Shown here one piece after another: positions 23,600-35,345 of a DNA stretch of 64,000 nt. A program made the translations under genes and the position numbers. The notes under the pieces were generated by a model. The model was not told the DNA's origin. It worked only from the letters and a program-made list of their open reading frames with translations, and ran no database searches. Positions within the stretch are counted from its first letter, which is position 1. Each line of letters begins with the position of its first letter. The DNA lies in assembly GCA_032622095.1 (NCBI GenBank), contig CP136064.1, forward strand, positions 196,075,948 to 196,139,947, read 5' to 3'. Origin of the DNA: Siphonodentalium dalli. Taxonomy: Eukaryota > Mollusca > Scaphopoda > Gadilida > Siphonodentaliidae.

Positions 23600-25420
23600 T
23601 ATGGCCTTTTGGGACAACAGATTTTGCCCAACTTATCATTTGCCATGTTTCCAAGATTCTCAATGTTTATCTTCACTTTTCTCAGGTTGACAGGTCTATT
23701 CAAGTTCTATAGAATATATTACAAGGCAATGGAAATCAGTAATCTTTCTATCATCTAGTTACAAGACTGATGTCTACAGAGAATGAATGTTAAAAAAGGG
23801 TGTCCTCTCCGAGAATAAGTCAGTGGAAATTGGCGATTTAAAAAAATGCTCTTGTTGAGTCAATTGTTGTCCGATTTTGATCATGTTTTCAACATTACAA
23901 TCCTTAAAGCATGCACTTCAACTTTAGATGTAAAATCTTTACACAACTAAATCATCTTTCTATTATCAGAGAATAACCATTAGGGAATATGGATATTAAG
24001 AGTTCATAATTTACATAAAAATTTGAAAAAAATCGAAATTTGAAGATTCTTTTAGTAATTTTGACATATAATGTTCTCTGATTGTTCAATGCTCAACGTC
24101 GTGTGATATCGTTCTGGAAACAGATGCATAATAATTCAAATTCAGACATTAGAAATTAGTTGTTCATTATTTTCAATTTTGAGGGAATCCTGCATAGACC
24201 AAACCTGAAAAATCAAAATACACTTGCTACTGCTCTGAAACTTTAGTTCACGATCCAGTATGATGTTCCTAACATGAATTAACGAAGAAAAAGTAAATTG
24301 AAAAACACTTTTTTTTTCACACTGTTTGGCCACTTGTGGTCAACTTTTAACGTGAAAGAGCCCACATGTACATGTATGTATTTGTGGAAAACATTGTTAG
24401 GCCAAAAAAAATATATCGTATGTTTCCGCTAACGGAGTGAAAAAATTAGGGTAGGTAGGTAGGGAATTTTTTTTTTAAATTTATTTTGATATTTTTTATC
24501 AAGCTGCAGAAATATTGAACTATCTCGACCAAAGTGCCAAATCGTGTTGTCAAGAAAGTATTACTTGAACAACAGAGGAAATATACATTAAGATTGAATG
24601 AAGATAAAACATGCTTTATGCTTTAAAAGTGTGTATTTATTATTCACATACCGCATTTTCATGATTTTCGCCATACACTTGGTACGAAGTTTATCGTGGG
24701 ACTACGGTAATATTTTCTAATAATAATATCAGCATGAAAATCCCATGTTCCTGATTTGTGAAAATAAATTGGTGATGGGAATTGTCAAACGCAAAACACA
24801 AATGTTTCATAAAGCCGATTAGCGTTACTCGCTGCTTGGTCTGTGTGTTAATTAATTACCGGTTATTGAATGCCAAACAGAAGCTTGTGTTCGGCTTTTC
24901 TATGCCGAACACAAAACGCGTTATACAAAAGATGTAATAAAACATCCATTATAGACCCAAACTCCACCAAACTTCGTACAGTAATAGTTTGAACATGAAT
25001 ACATATGCCTATGAACTTTATTTGCTGTATTTCCCATTATTTGAACTTGTGTTCGGTTATGTTCGGCTTTTATGAGGACCCTCTGGGACATCTACATGTA
25101 TATCTGTACATTCATGGATGAAAGAGTTAATACGAGAATCAAAATATAACATTTCTACAGCGAATGCTGCTATTACAAGAATCAAACTAAGAATCATGAT
25201 TATGATTCTCGTCAAGATTTTAAGCCCTGGATTGTATAATGTATAGATTATATTATGCTGCATATAGCAATTCACATGCTGCAGTTGAGTTCTGTGATAC
25301 TAGATAGATACAGAGCTCTGACCATCCGTCCTGGGTTCAACCCCCAAATTACCAATATAGCTAGGACTTACCCAACCCCCCTACCATAGTTATAATGGCC
25401 AACAACTGCGCAATATATAC
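23600..25420. other. Intergenic DNA with one short perfect hairpin
   Basis: No supported exon. At about 24891-24922 TTGTGTTCGGC and GCCGAACACAA form an 11-bp stem. The word GTGTTCGG recurs at about 25048-25055. Confidence 0.4.
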
Positions 25421-25422
25421 AC

Positions 25423-25588
25423 ATTATCGGTACAATGAAGAGATATGGGCTGCAGTATCACGCCGAGTTGACGATGTCAGATCGCCATATCAAACGAGCT
25501 GCCACAGGCAGCGAGTTTGATGTGGCGATCTGACATCGTCAACGAGACGTGATACTGCAGCCCATATCACTTCACTGTACCGATAAAG
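25423..25588. repeat. Large palindrome (foldback)
   Basis: Arms of about 75 bp: TTATCGGTAC ... GATATGGGCTGCAGTATCAC, then GTTGACGATGTCAGATCGCC, and the reverse complement on the right, around a centre near 25508 (CTGCCACAGGCAG). Unrelated in sequence to the other foldbacks. Confidence 0.8.
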
Positions 25589-25589
25589 T

Positions 25590-27300
25590 GTTTATTATAT
25601 GACACATTTTTGGTCAGGATACACGCGCGACAATAGAACAGATCCGTTTACGCTTCAAACGAACAGACCTGATAAATAGTTCCCAACTTCTGGTGACCTA
25701 ATTTCACGGGATACTGATACGGAATTCAAAGGATACTGATACGGAATTCATAGAATACCGATACGGCTCACGACCAGACAAGCGTTTTCCGACTGCTCGG
25801 AATTTATCGCCAAACAATAGTGGTATTTGTAAGGGATTAGTGGTAGTCATATAATAAATATAGATGAATTGATGCCACCCTTATTCCTGCAGCCATTCAT
25901 TCAGAAACTGTGGAGTGTCACCTATGTAATGTATAAAACATCACGACAACGACCCCGTTAGGTTATAATACATCAAATACAAATTAGTATAGTGATTTCC
26001 CCTGGCACCCCCAAGCTAGGATCAGCATAAAAAAAATTCTGGCAGCTGAATGGTCAATGACACATGGATGAAAAGTGCACGAAAAAATGCACAAACGTGT
26101 TTCCCGACGAGAAACATCAAATATAGCCACATGGTGAATGGTTACGGCTGTCAAATTGGCGAATAATTTATGGGAGGGGTTGGTGTTTTTTTCGATGTCA
26201 TTTTGTTCTCCATTTTAAGGGTAGTGTGATGTTTGTCAAAACTGACGCAGTACATTGACAAGTACTTTTGCGCACATTTTCGTGTGTCTAAAAGGACGTT
26301 CTTCAATTTTTGATACTCATGCAGGGTCAAATCTTTCCTGCAAATACAGGCCAGCGGGATTTGTTAACACTGAGGCCTATGCAAATCATTTGGTGTATTA
26401 CCGTGTATTGTAACCTAGAGTGAAAAATGGTTGTTTTTCAGATTTCTGCTCATTATCCCCATAAAACAAATTAGAAACATAAAGACCGCGATACGACAGC
26501 TTATTTGGCACAGGGGCAGTCCAAATAAATAAAAAATTAACCCCTCTGATGCCATTTCTGCTTCTCGTTGCAGAACCGAAAATTGCCATATTCGACCAAA
26601 ATTTGGGCACATGGACGCTAGTGTTGTGAGGTTTTAGAATTTACGTTTCGTTTTTTTTCGGTAAAAAACCTCAGTTTCGGTTTCGGTTTTAGTAAGCAAT
26701 CACTTAACATAATAGCAATTAGTCCAACACAACTGGACAAATCAGGCACCACCAGTTACAGAGGGTCATAATAAGTTGGGGAACAGCTTGCTCTGTTGCT
26801 AAATCATGAAATTTAATGAGAATGTGAGATAAAAGTCATATATTGAACCATAAAGTTTAAGCAAACACAAAATAGTAGTGCCCGACTGACCATATTTCCA
26901 GACGCTGACTCAAATTTTTTTTCGACTATACACAAATATTTCCACCATACCAAAATCAAAACATAAAAGGGAAACGCAAATACAGCAACGTTTCATGCAT
27001 GCAAGATGAAGTCCCGTGCGACTTATATATTGGTACGATATCGTTTGAAGACAATTGAGGCCGTGGTAATCAATCAGTTACGGTGTACGGTAGCAAGTGC
27101 GACATGTGCCCAGTTCCTCGACAATGATGACGTAATTACGCGTTTGATGTTCCCGCTCAGTTTGTAGGTTAGAGATACCATTACGCGCAAAAATAACTGA
27201 CGCGATCAACAAGACGCTGATAAGTGCACGTACATGTATACACGGCAATTGGCAGGCTCAAATTCGTAATATTTCGTTGAACGTTATAGATAAAAGTTCA
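25590..27300. other. Intergenic DNA with a hAT-like fragment
   Basis: No supported gene. Segment 26628-26790 (CTAGTGTTG, then TTTACGTTTCG and GTAAGCAATCACTTAACATA) matches 37484-37610 inside the hAT-type element of NAA30 intron 1. An open frame at 26415-26555 (minus, hydrophobic, MASEGLIFYLFGLPL) has no other support. Confidence 0.4.
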
Positions 27301-27402
27301 ATTTCCGATGAATGCCAACAAGCCATATTTCTGACTAAATCCTGAAAAGTTACCCATAATTCTGCTTTGGTTAAGAGGTCGATTAATTAGAGCATTACTG
27401 TA
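27301..27402. mobile_element. Half of a palindromic mariner-like MITE, copy 3
   Basis: Only the right arm is present (TTTCCGATGAATG to AGCATTACTGTA). The left arm is lost at 27300. It abuts element HINE 3 directly. Confidence 0.75.
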
Positions 27403-28674
27403 CATGTCATTGTTAACATCCATGACAAATTTCATGATGATCAGATAAACAGTACGACCTGTGGCCCGTGCTAATGGATTGAATTTTGAAATCAAGGATG
27501 GCCACTGGCGGCCATGATTTTTGTCCGAATGACCCCAAAATGACTTGTTCCCATCTACATTCCAATTTCAACAGCCATGACAAATTTCATGATGATCAGA
27601 CTAAAGGTACGACCTGTAGCCCATGCTCAAGGATTTAGTCATACAAAGAGTAAAATCCAAGATGGCTGCTGGCAGCCATGTTTTTTGCCCGAATGACCCA
27701 AAAATGACTTGTTCCTATCTACATGTCATTGTTAACATCCATGTCAAATTTTATGATGATCAGACTAAAGGTATGACCTGCAGCCCGTGCTAAAGGATTT
27801 AGTCATACAAAGAGTAAAATCCAAGATGGCTGCTGGCGGCCATGTTTTTGGGCCGAATGACACCAAAATGACTCGTTCCCATCTACATGTCAATATTAAC
27901 ATCCATGACAAATTTCATGATGATCAGACGAACAATGCGACCTGTGGCCCGTGCTAATGGATTGAATTTTGAAAACAAAGATGGCCACTGGCGGCCATGT
28001 TTTTTGTCCGAATGACCCCAAAATGACTCGTTCCCATCTACATTCCAATTTCAACAGCCATGACAAATTTCATGATTATCAGACTAAAGGTACGACCTGT
28101 AGCCCGTGCTAAAGGATTTAGTCATACAAAGAGTAAAATCCAAGATGGCTGCTGGCGGCCATGTTATTTACCCGAATAACCCAAAAATGACTCGTTCCCA
28201 TCTACATGTCATTGTTAACATCCATGAAAATTTTTATGATGATCTGACCAAAGGTACAACCTGTAGCCCGTGCTAAAGGATTTAGTCATGCAAAGAGTAA
28301 AATCCAAGATGGCTGCTGGTGGCCATGTTTTTTGGCCGAATGACCCCAAAATTACTCGTTCCCATCTACATGTCAATATTAACATCCATGACAAATTTCA
28401 TGACGATCAGACGAACAGTACGGCCTGTAGCCCGTGCTAATGGATTGAATTTTGAAATCTAAGATGGCCGCTGGTGGCCATGTTTTTTTTCCGAATGACC
28501 CCAAAATGAATCATTCCGGTACAAATGTTGATGTCAACAGCTATGACAAATTTCATAATGATCCGATCAATGGTACGACCTGTAGCCTCTATTGTTGACG
28601 CCTTACGCACACACGGACGACGGACGACAAAGCCATGGCAATAGCTCAAACTTTACAAAGTAAAGTTGAGCTAA
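27400..28674 (-). mobile_element. Helentron-like non-autonomous element 3, truncated
   Basis: About seven and a half monomers of the same ~163-bp unit as in elements 1 and 2, alternating between the two monomer types, then ACACACGGACGACGG, CCATGGCAATAGCTCAAAC and AAAGTAAAGTTGAGCTA. The AGTGTCA hairpin end is missing because the mariner-like MITE half replaces it. Confidence 0.75.
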
Positions 28675-29300
28675 AAATGGAGTGATATATATATTTTACG
28701 ACATGAAGATAGAATCAGTGGGTATGATTAAATTATCGGCAGCAACGTAACCAGTGGACTCCATGTTGAATGTTAGCTCCGGCCTACAGACATACTAGTA
28801 CTGACATCCAACTGTTAGTGTTAGATCGGTCCGAGTGTGTATTCTCGCTAGAAATCAAATAAAGTTGTCAACCATTTAAATTTCTTAGTACTGTCCCAAC
28901 AAAATTGAGAAGTAAACATCTTTATACCTTTATATATATGGAATATGTCCTGTGGTATGACAGAATGGGACAAATTGGCTGGGGGAATGAGACCCTTAAA
29001 GGGACCCCCTGCCCTACGAGCGGAAAGCCTGCATTAATCAAATTTGACAGATGCCAGCAGTGTTATTTATCTTTGACTTCATCTATAAACCAAAGGCCAG
29101 AGCTCTGTACAATATGTCATCATTCAATTAATGACAAGATTTCACTTGGAATACAACATCTATAAAATGTACTCTAATATACTCTGGATATTGGATGTTC
29201 ATAATGGTAATTATTGATACCATTATATTGCATACAACTATTGCAATAAAATCTTTATATATTAAAAACAGGACATAACACATAATTAATGGTACAAAAC
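28675..29300. other. Intergenic DNA, nothing firm
   Basis: An open frame at 28905-29165 contains two CxxC pairs (CQQC, CTIC) but overlaps a common 'aaagggaccccctgccc' word and has no splice support. Confidence 0.3.
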
Positions 29301-29304
29301 TGAA

Positions 29305-29842
29305 ACAAATGAAAGTGTCAATGACATATTTTTTTTTAATCAAATTTTTTTGTTATCTCATATATATTTTGAAGACCTCTGTTTGTCTGTATGTTTGTCT
29401 GTCATTTATACAAATCTACGATTCTCGACCGATCGGGACGAAACTTGGTACGTGTGTGTAGTTTGACCAGGCGGTCATCGTTGTCGTATTGGCGAGCCCG
29501 TGCAGCGCATGCGCAGACGAGATCTCGGAAACGGGTGGAGCTATCGACTTGAAATTTGCTATGTGAATGTATCTTGCCCCGGATACGAATTTTATCGGGT
29601 CGCCGAGCCCGTGCGACGCCAGCTTCGCGCATGCGCAGACGAGATCTCAGAAACGGGTGGAGCTATCGACTTGAAATTTGGTATGTGAATGTATCTTGCC
29701 CCGGATACGAATTTTATCGGGTTGCCGAGCCCGTGCGACGCCAGCTTCGCGCATGCGCAGACCAGATATCGGAAACGGGTAGAGCTATCGACTTGAAATT
29801 TTGTTTTTGAATAGCCCGGACAACGTCGGGCTCATCGGCTAG
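29305..29842 (+). mobile_element. Helitron-like element A with 122-bp tandem repeats
   Basis: Contains a stub of the HINE end (GAAAGTGTCAATGACA), then TCTCATATATATTTTGAAG at 29356, identical to the minus-strand start of HINE 2. Three 122-bp units follow ('gatctcggaaacgggtggag' at about 29521, 29643, 29765), each with GCGCATGCGC. The end is Helitron-like: hairpin AGCCCG/CGGGCT at 29813-29832, then CTAG at 29839-29842 followed by T. Confidence 0.6.
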
Positions 29843-30428
29843 TCTATTATATATTTTGGGAAATCTGTCTGTCTGTGTGTGTGTGTTCGCGATGGACTCG
29901 AGAACGGCCAAGCCGATTTCGATGAAACTTGGTATGTGGCGGTACTTTCAGCCGGGGAGTGGCATAGGCCTATTAATTTGCCCGTGCGACGTGACCTTGA
30001 CATGACCCGATTATCACGGGATTTCGATGAAAATTAGTGCCTAGGGATACTTTCGTATGGGGAGTGTCGTAAGTCTACCTGTTTGCCCGTGCGACGTGAC
30101 CTTGACATCGGGTCAATTCAAGGTCAAATCGCGAATTTTGATGGGATTTCGACGAAATTTGATACGTGGGGTTACTTTTGTCCACTGGGTGTTTTGGACG
30201 GGTCGAGTCGTGACCCCGACCTGACCTTGACCTTCAAAATGATCAATTCGAGGTCAAATCGGGTAAAACCGGATGGATTTCGAAGGGTACTTTTGTCGGG
30301 TACTTTTGTCCGGGCAGTGATTTGGACGGGTCAAATCGTGATGCCACCTGACCATTCAAGGTCAAATCGCGCAATTCGCTGAAAAGCAGAGGGGAAACAG
30401 TCCGGATGAAGTTGGGTCCGCCTGCTAG
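29843..30428 (+). mobile_element. Helitron-like element B, abutting element A
   Basis: Starts TCTATTATATATTTTGGG directly after the CTAG of element A and ends GGGTCCGCCTGCTAG before TT. A (GTCT)n/(GT)n stretch and a repeated 'cccgtgcgacgtgaccttga' (about 106 bp apart) fill it. TC start and CTAG end fit Helitron termini; the 3' hairpin is weak (CGGA/TCCG). No protein is encoded. Confidence 0.55.
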
Positions 30429-30714
30429 TTATTACATAAAAAGTTTTAAAAAAAATTCAATAATTTGTTTTTGTTAAATTGAGCAAGGAGTTCAATCTAC
30501 AAACAAGAGGTGGCATCAGAGATGCTGTGTCTCGTTTTCGGTGGCTTACCGCCGGTGGCTACCGCTGTTGGCTACCGCCAATTGGTGTGCATCAGTATCG
30601 GTAGACTAATTAATAGGTAAAATCGGTTAATATTTGTTCAAGTTATCGCAAAATGACTAATTAACCCTTTGAACCCTGACGCCCCACAGCGATCGACACC
30701 CTGACCCGGGGCTC

Positions 30715-31380
30715 CCAGTGGCATTTCCACTTAAATTAGACAGTGTCTAGTCGCATGGTGTTGATTATATTTAAATTGTGACACAGGTCTGAAACTTTAC
30801 AGGTTTGTCCCACACAGATCAGCGATTATTATAAGATCGCGAGACGTTGCCTCGCGGCAACTCCTTGGTAACGGTTGCTAGGCAACTACCCGGAATTGAC
30901 TGGAAAATGTAAATATAGCTTACAGCGTCGTAATTCAACCCCAGTGATTGCGTTTTATGATGCAGCTAATACCCTAACATGAAATTTGAGATAAACCCGG
31001 CCAGAATAGTGAAACAAATATCCAATTTAAGGGTAACAACGGTTGCTAGCAAATACCACACATGATCGAATGACATCATTGCACTAACCATTCAGTGGTA
31101 TGTTTTGCCTTAATGTAGAGAGTGGCTAGTCACACGGTGTTGGTCATGTTCAAAAGGGACACCTACCTGAAACTGTGCAGGCATGCTACATGTATGCATG
31201 GACTACTGATCATTATACGATCTGGAGACTTTGCCACCCGATCTCTCATTAGAAACGGTCACTTGGCAACTACCCGAAATTTGCAGAATAAACAAAATCT
31301 AGCTTATAACATTGTAATTATACATCAGCGAATTGCGTTTCGATGCAACCAATTATGTATCGCTATGCTATAAATCGTTT
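30715..31380. repeat. Two diverged tandem copies of a ~365-bp unit
   Basis: 'agacagtgtctagtcgcatggtgttg' (30758) corresponds to 'agagtggctagtcacacggtgttgg' (31117). 'ggttgctaggcaactacccg' (about 30874) corresponds to 'ggtcacttggcaactacccg' (31256). Non-coding. Confidence 0.6.
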
Positions 31381-32095
31381 ATTTGCAATTACGATGCTCT
31401 GCGCATGCGAGAGTAAGTCAACTTGATATGCGATAGACATTTTCCCGCATGTGGCAGAACAGAGACTTATATTACAGAGACCCGAAACAACGTAATTTCC
31501 CGTAACATATCGTGGCCACATTGTTCAAGTAAGCAGTATAGATTGTGTCTACTGTACTAACACATGAAACGTGCAACTATATGTCATATATATCGCCAAA
31601 TTTCACTTAAATTATAGCCTGCGCGCATGCGCATATTTTCCTACCCATCTCTAGCGGGCAGCCAATCCATTATTATACACACCTTTGCCAGCGCTGACTT
31701 CAATAGGCCCATTTATATATATATATTAGTGGGTATGTTGTGTATAAGTACGTTATAAACCATTTATTTGTCATTGCGATTGGTCTGCGCATGCGCGAAT
31801 AAATCAACTTCATATGCGATAAACCCTTCCCCATATGTAGCAGAACACTGATTAATATACGCGAGGGTAATTTAAACTGAAATTGTGTGTCAAAATTATG
31901 TCTGTTCTGTACACACACGGGGAACACGAAATTATATGCCGTAAATATAGCGGCACAGTTTACTTAAAATATTGTATGTTTTTATAGATTGTATGCTATG
32001 CGCATGCGCATATATTTCTACCCGATACTAGCGGCCAACCATTCCACATGCACCCTGGGTGCCGCTGACATATGTGGGTGCCATTTAATTATAAA
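31378..32095. repeat. Two tandem copies of a ~380-bp unit with NRF1-like palindromes
   Basis: Both copies start with a variant of 'ctctgcgcatgcg' (about 31397; 31783), include 'caactt(g/c)atatgcgata', and end with 'gcgcatgcgcatat' followed by 'ctacccatctctagcgg' or 'ctacccgatactagcgg'. GCGCATGCGC-type words recur at each boundary. Confidence 0.65.
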
Positions 32096-32139
32096 TTAGT
32101 GGGTCTGATGCTCGTTATACTATATATATATTTGCTACC

Positions 32140-32890
32140 GACTCATGTTGACGCTGCACCGAAATATCGGTGTTACGGGATATAGTCACGGTTCGTTTGC
32201 ACCTAAATATCGGTGTTACGGGTTCAACGGGTTAAGGGCCATAACTCTATCAAATTTTATTGGGCCAGGCTGGTTTTCGAACTCGTCCAGGATATTATTG
32301 GAAGACACTTATATACCAAATTTTAGTTGAATCGGATGACGTTTGTTGAAGTTATCGCGCTAACAAGCTCAAAATTCGTACAAAATGACTACTTAAGGAC
32401 CATAACTCTATCAAATTTTATCGGACCGGGCTGGTTTTCGAACTCGTCCAGGATATTATTGGAAGACACTTATATACCAAATTTTAGTTGAATCGGATGA
32501 CGTTTGTTGAAGTTATCGTGCTAACAAGCTCAGAATTCGTACAAAATGACTACTTAAGGACCATAACTCTATCAAATTTTATCGGACCGGGCCGGTTTTC
32601 TAACTCGTCCAAGGTATTCTTGGGAGACACCTATATATCAAAATTTCAATCAAATAGGATGATGTTTGTTAAATTATCGCGCTAACGAGCTGAAAATTTG
32701 TGAAAAAAAGACTAATTAAGGGCCATAACTCTATCAAATTTTATCGGACCTGGCCGGTTTTCCAACTCGACCGAGATATTCTTGGGAGACACCTATATAC
32801 CAAATTTCAATCGAATCAGATAACGTTTGTTGTTGCGCTAACGAGCCTAAAATCAGTGAAAAATGGCAAAGGGCCATAACTCTGTAATAA
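32140..32890. repeat. Family B tandem array, 161-bp unit, four to five copies
   Basis: CCATAACTCTATCAAATTTT starts at 32239, 32400, 32561 and 32723, with a fifth partial start at 32874. Inside each unit are 'aactcgtcc(a/g)', 'ggatattattggaagacac' and ATACCAAATTTTAGTTGAATC. Spacing is 161, 161, 162 and 151 bp. A CCGCCC-rich segment closes the block (32910-32945). Confidence 0.85.
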
Positions 32891-32974
32891 ATGTGCGGAG
32901 TTATAAGCAAAACACGCCGCCCGCCCGCCCGCCACCCACCCACCGTCCCTCATCAAACTAGACTAAAAATTACA

Positions 32975-33400
32975 AAAATATGTTTTTTTTCTCGAAAAAT
33001 GGTCATAACTCCTTTAAAATAAATCGGATAAAATCCATATTAGAACTCAATCTGTATTTTGGGCTGAGAAACTCACATACCAAATTTGGTTGCAATCAGA
33101 TAAAAATTGTTTGAGTTATGGCAGCATGCGTGAATTCTAAGTCGAAAAAGAGCCATAACTCTGCAAAAAACATTTGGATCAAACCCATATTCGAACTCGA
33201 TCTGTATTTTGGGATGAGAAACCCATATACAAAATATGGTTCCGATCAGATAGAAAATGTTTGATTTTATATCGTATTATGCGTAAAGTGTCTAAGGATG
33301 GACATACACATGTACAGACGGACGGACAGATGAACGACGAGTGGTCAATCCGGACATCGACACTATGTGTACCATACTATGGTATGAGTACACATAAAAA
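32975..33400 (+). repeat. Family C tandem-repeat element, two units plus terminus
   Basis: Two ~149-bp units ('gaactcaatctgtattttggg' near 33043; 'gaactcgatctgtattttggg' near 33192). The terminus has 'gacggacggacag', 'gaacgacgagtggtcaatcc' and the palindrome GTACCATACTATGGTATGAGTAC (33369-33391). Inverted relative to 11.3 kb. Confidence 0.7.
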
Positions 33401-33689
33401 GCTGCAAGATTCATCACCAACAATTACAAAGACAGAGATAAAGGTGCAGTCACAGCCATGATATAGAAAGGCTAACACCAATGAAGATAAGAAGAGAAGA
33501 GAAAAGGATGTCAATGTTTTAATAGGAAGATAGTAGAGGGGTCGGTTCCGGCTATCCATACACATGGCATACTAGTATTAACACCAAGGACAAACGAAAA
33601 ATCACTGCTAAAAAATTCCCAGACAACAAACATTATTGAGTCACATGAGTGTACCAACTCACTTTCTTATGAAACAATAAATATATGTT

Positions 33690-33822
33690 ATTAATTTGTT
33701 GTTTCCATTTCGGCCAAGTTATGAGGCCGAGGTCTGTCGTATTGGCCTGAGGCCGCAGGCTGAAGGCTAATACAACAGACCGAGGCCTCATAACTCGGTC
33801 AATGTGGAAACAACCAATTAAT
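33690..33822. repeat. Large palindrome (foldback)
   Basis: Arms of about 60 bp, ATTAATTTGTTGTTTCC ... TTATGAGGCCGAGGTCTGT and the reverse complement, around a GC-rich centre GGCCGCAGGCTGAAGG. Same layout as 12250-12398 but different arms. Confidence 0.75.
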
Positions 33823-34147
33823 AAGTATTTTATTAATTAGCAACAATGTAATAATTGATTCACAGGATGAATATATTAACATAGATATACCATTGTGTGC
33901 TTATTAAATTAACAATTATTCCAGCAATTTATATTCTTGTGAACTTTGTGAAGAACTTGCAGCAATTTCACAGTACTATCAGTTTCCACTGGGAATGATA
34001 TTGATACGGATGTAGTTCATCCACGTACATGTATATTTACTCCCAAAATCAGTGACTGTCCATAATTCATCCGAAATCAACTGCAATCTATCTTCCGTCG
34101 ACCCAATATTCTTTGCCGATCGAGCTAATTACGTATGACATCACCTT

Positions 34148-34265
34148 GACTTATTGGCCGCGTTTTCGACTTATTGGCAAACATTTTGTTACTTATTGGC
34201 CGCGTTTTCTACTTATTGGCTGACTTTTTGTTACTTAGGACGTGGGCAGCATTCTACTTATTGCA
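34148..34265. repeat. Short alternating tandem repeat
   Basis: Two subunits alternate: GACTTATTGGCCGCGTTTTC and ACTTATTGGCAAACATTTTG. The composite 42-bp unit occurs twice and a decayed third start follows. Confidence 0.7.
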
Positions 34266-34293
34266 ACCGATAAATTTTAGCTAATTAATAAGG

Positions 34294-34377
34294 ACAAATA
34301 CGGCTCAGTATAAGAACTCATTCTTTGTTAAAACAATCGTTGAATGGAACCACCTGGAGGACATGGACAGTACAGCT
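34294..34377 (+). pseudogene. LINE reverse transcriptase extreme C-terminal fragment
   Basis: 28 codons read TNTAQYKNSFFVKTIVEWNH then LED, the usual end of CR1/jockey-type ORF2 proteins (QYRNSFFVRTIVEWNRLP). The preceding domain is missing and a stop follows after eight residues. It may belong to the same LINE family as 15714-16012. Confidence 0.65.
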
Positions 34378-35061
34378 TAAGTCATCCAACGGTGCACCTA
34401 CGCCAAATCAAGGCTTCTACACCGAACAACATACAGATACAGAATGATGTTTTTGAAATTTCCAAAACCGAATTCTTTTCTTGTTGAACAGGTCAGGGAG
34501 AACCCAAAATCGATGTACTAAACTCGATTTGTGTAAAAAACCTCGATCGAGGTTCTTCGAGATCATGTGACCAATGCCAGGCACTGGTCAAAATACTCAC
34601 CCATGATATAAGGGGAAACACTCTAAACCAAATATGATACCTAATGGAAGTAATATAGTGTGGAGTATTTCATCTTACACTATGGTAGTGAGTCCATGTA
34701 ACTGATCACGTGATCTCGCAGAAATGTTCCATTAATTCCATAAGTCTCAGAGTCTTGCAGATTTTCAGTCCAAATTTCCAAATTTATAGAAATCCGGGTA
34801 TCAGTTTTTTTTATAAATCATCTCAACAGTCATAGACAACGTTGTTGTAGGCATTCAGGGCATGGGGGGAGGGCACTGAAAATTCTCACATTGCCGTAAA
34901 GAGAAAATTGTGTGTATTTAATTAGTAAAGTCTAATTTTAACTAATTATAATTAAATTATTTTCTCGCCGTCAAAGTCCAACAATGTCGTTGTTGTTGGC
35001 ATTCACGGCTTGGGGGCCACCGGAAGATTCGTAACTGAGATGAATAACTGACTCAAATATC

Positions 35062-35345
35062 AATTCGTGCGCACGAACTGAGTCCGTTCCCACGAACTGA
35101 GTCCGTGGCCACGAATTGGAATTCGTGCGCACGAACTGAGTCCGTTCCCACGAACTGAGTCCGTTCCCACGAACTGAGTCCGTGGCCACGAATTGCAATT
35201 CGTGCGCACGAACTGAGTCCGTTCCCACGAACTGAGTCCGTGGCCACGAATTGCAATTCGTGGGCACGAATTGCAATTCGTGGGCACAAATTGAGTCCGT
35301 TCCCACGAATGACGAATTGCAATTCGTGCACACGAATTGTAATAT
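35062..35345. repeat. 19-20-bp minisatellite upstream of NAA30
   Basis: About 14 units of three interchangeable kinds: CACGAACTGAGTCCGTTCC, CACGAACTGAGTCCGTGGC and CACGAATTGCAATTCGTGCG. The last kind is an inverted repeat on its own, and the joins create TTCGTGCGCACGAA palindromes. It ends about 650 bp before the NAA30 start codon. All three minus-strand frames are open, a by-product of the repeat. Confidence 0.9.

Noticed and set aside
25310-25375. CTGGGTTCAACCCCC resembling a tRNA T-arm
   Set aside because: No matching acceptor stem or anticodon arm could be placed upstream.
26415-26555. Hydrophobic 46-codon minus-strand frame, possible small membrane protein
   Set aside because: No homology, no promoter or splice evidence; hydrophobic frames are expected in T-rich DNA.
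28905-29165. Frame with CQQC and CTIC pairs, possible zinc-binding exon
   Set aside because: Spacing fits no known finger and the segment includes a common dispersed word; no splice signals at sensible places.
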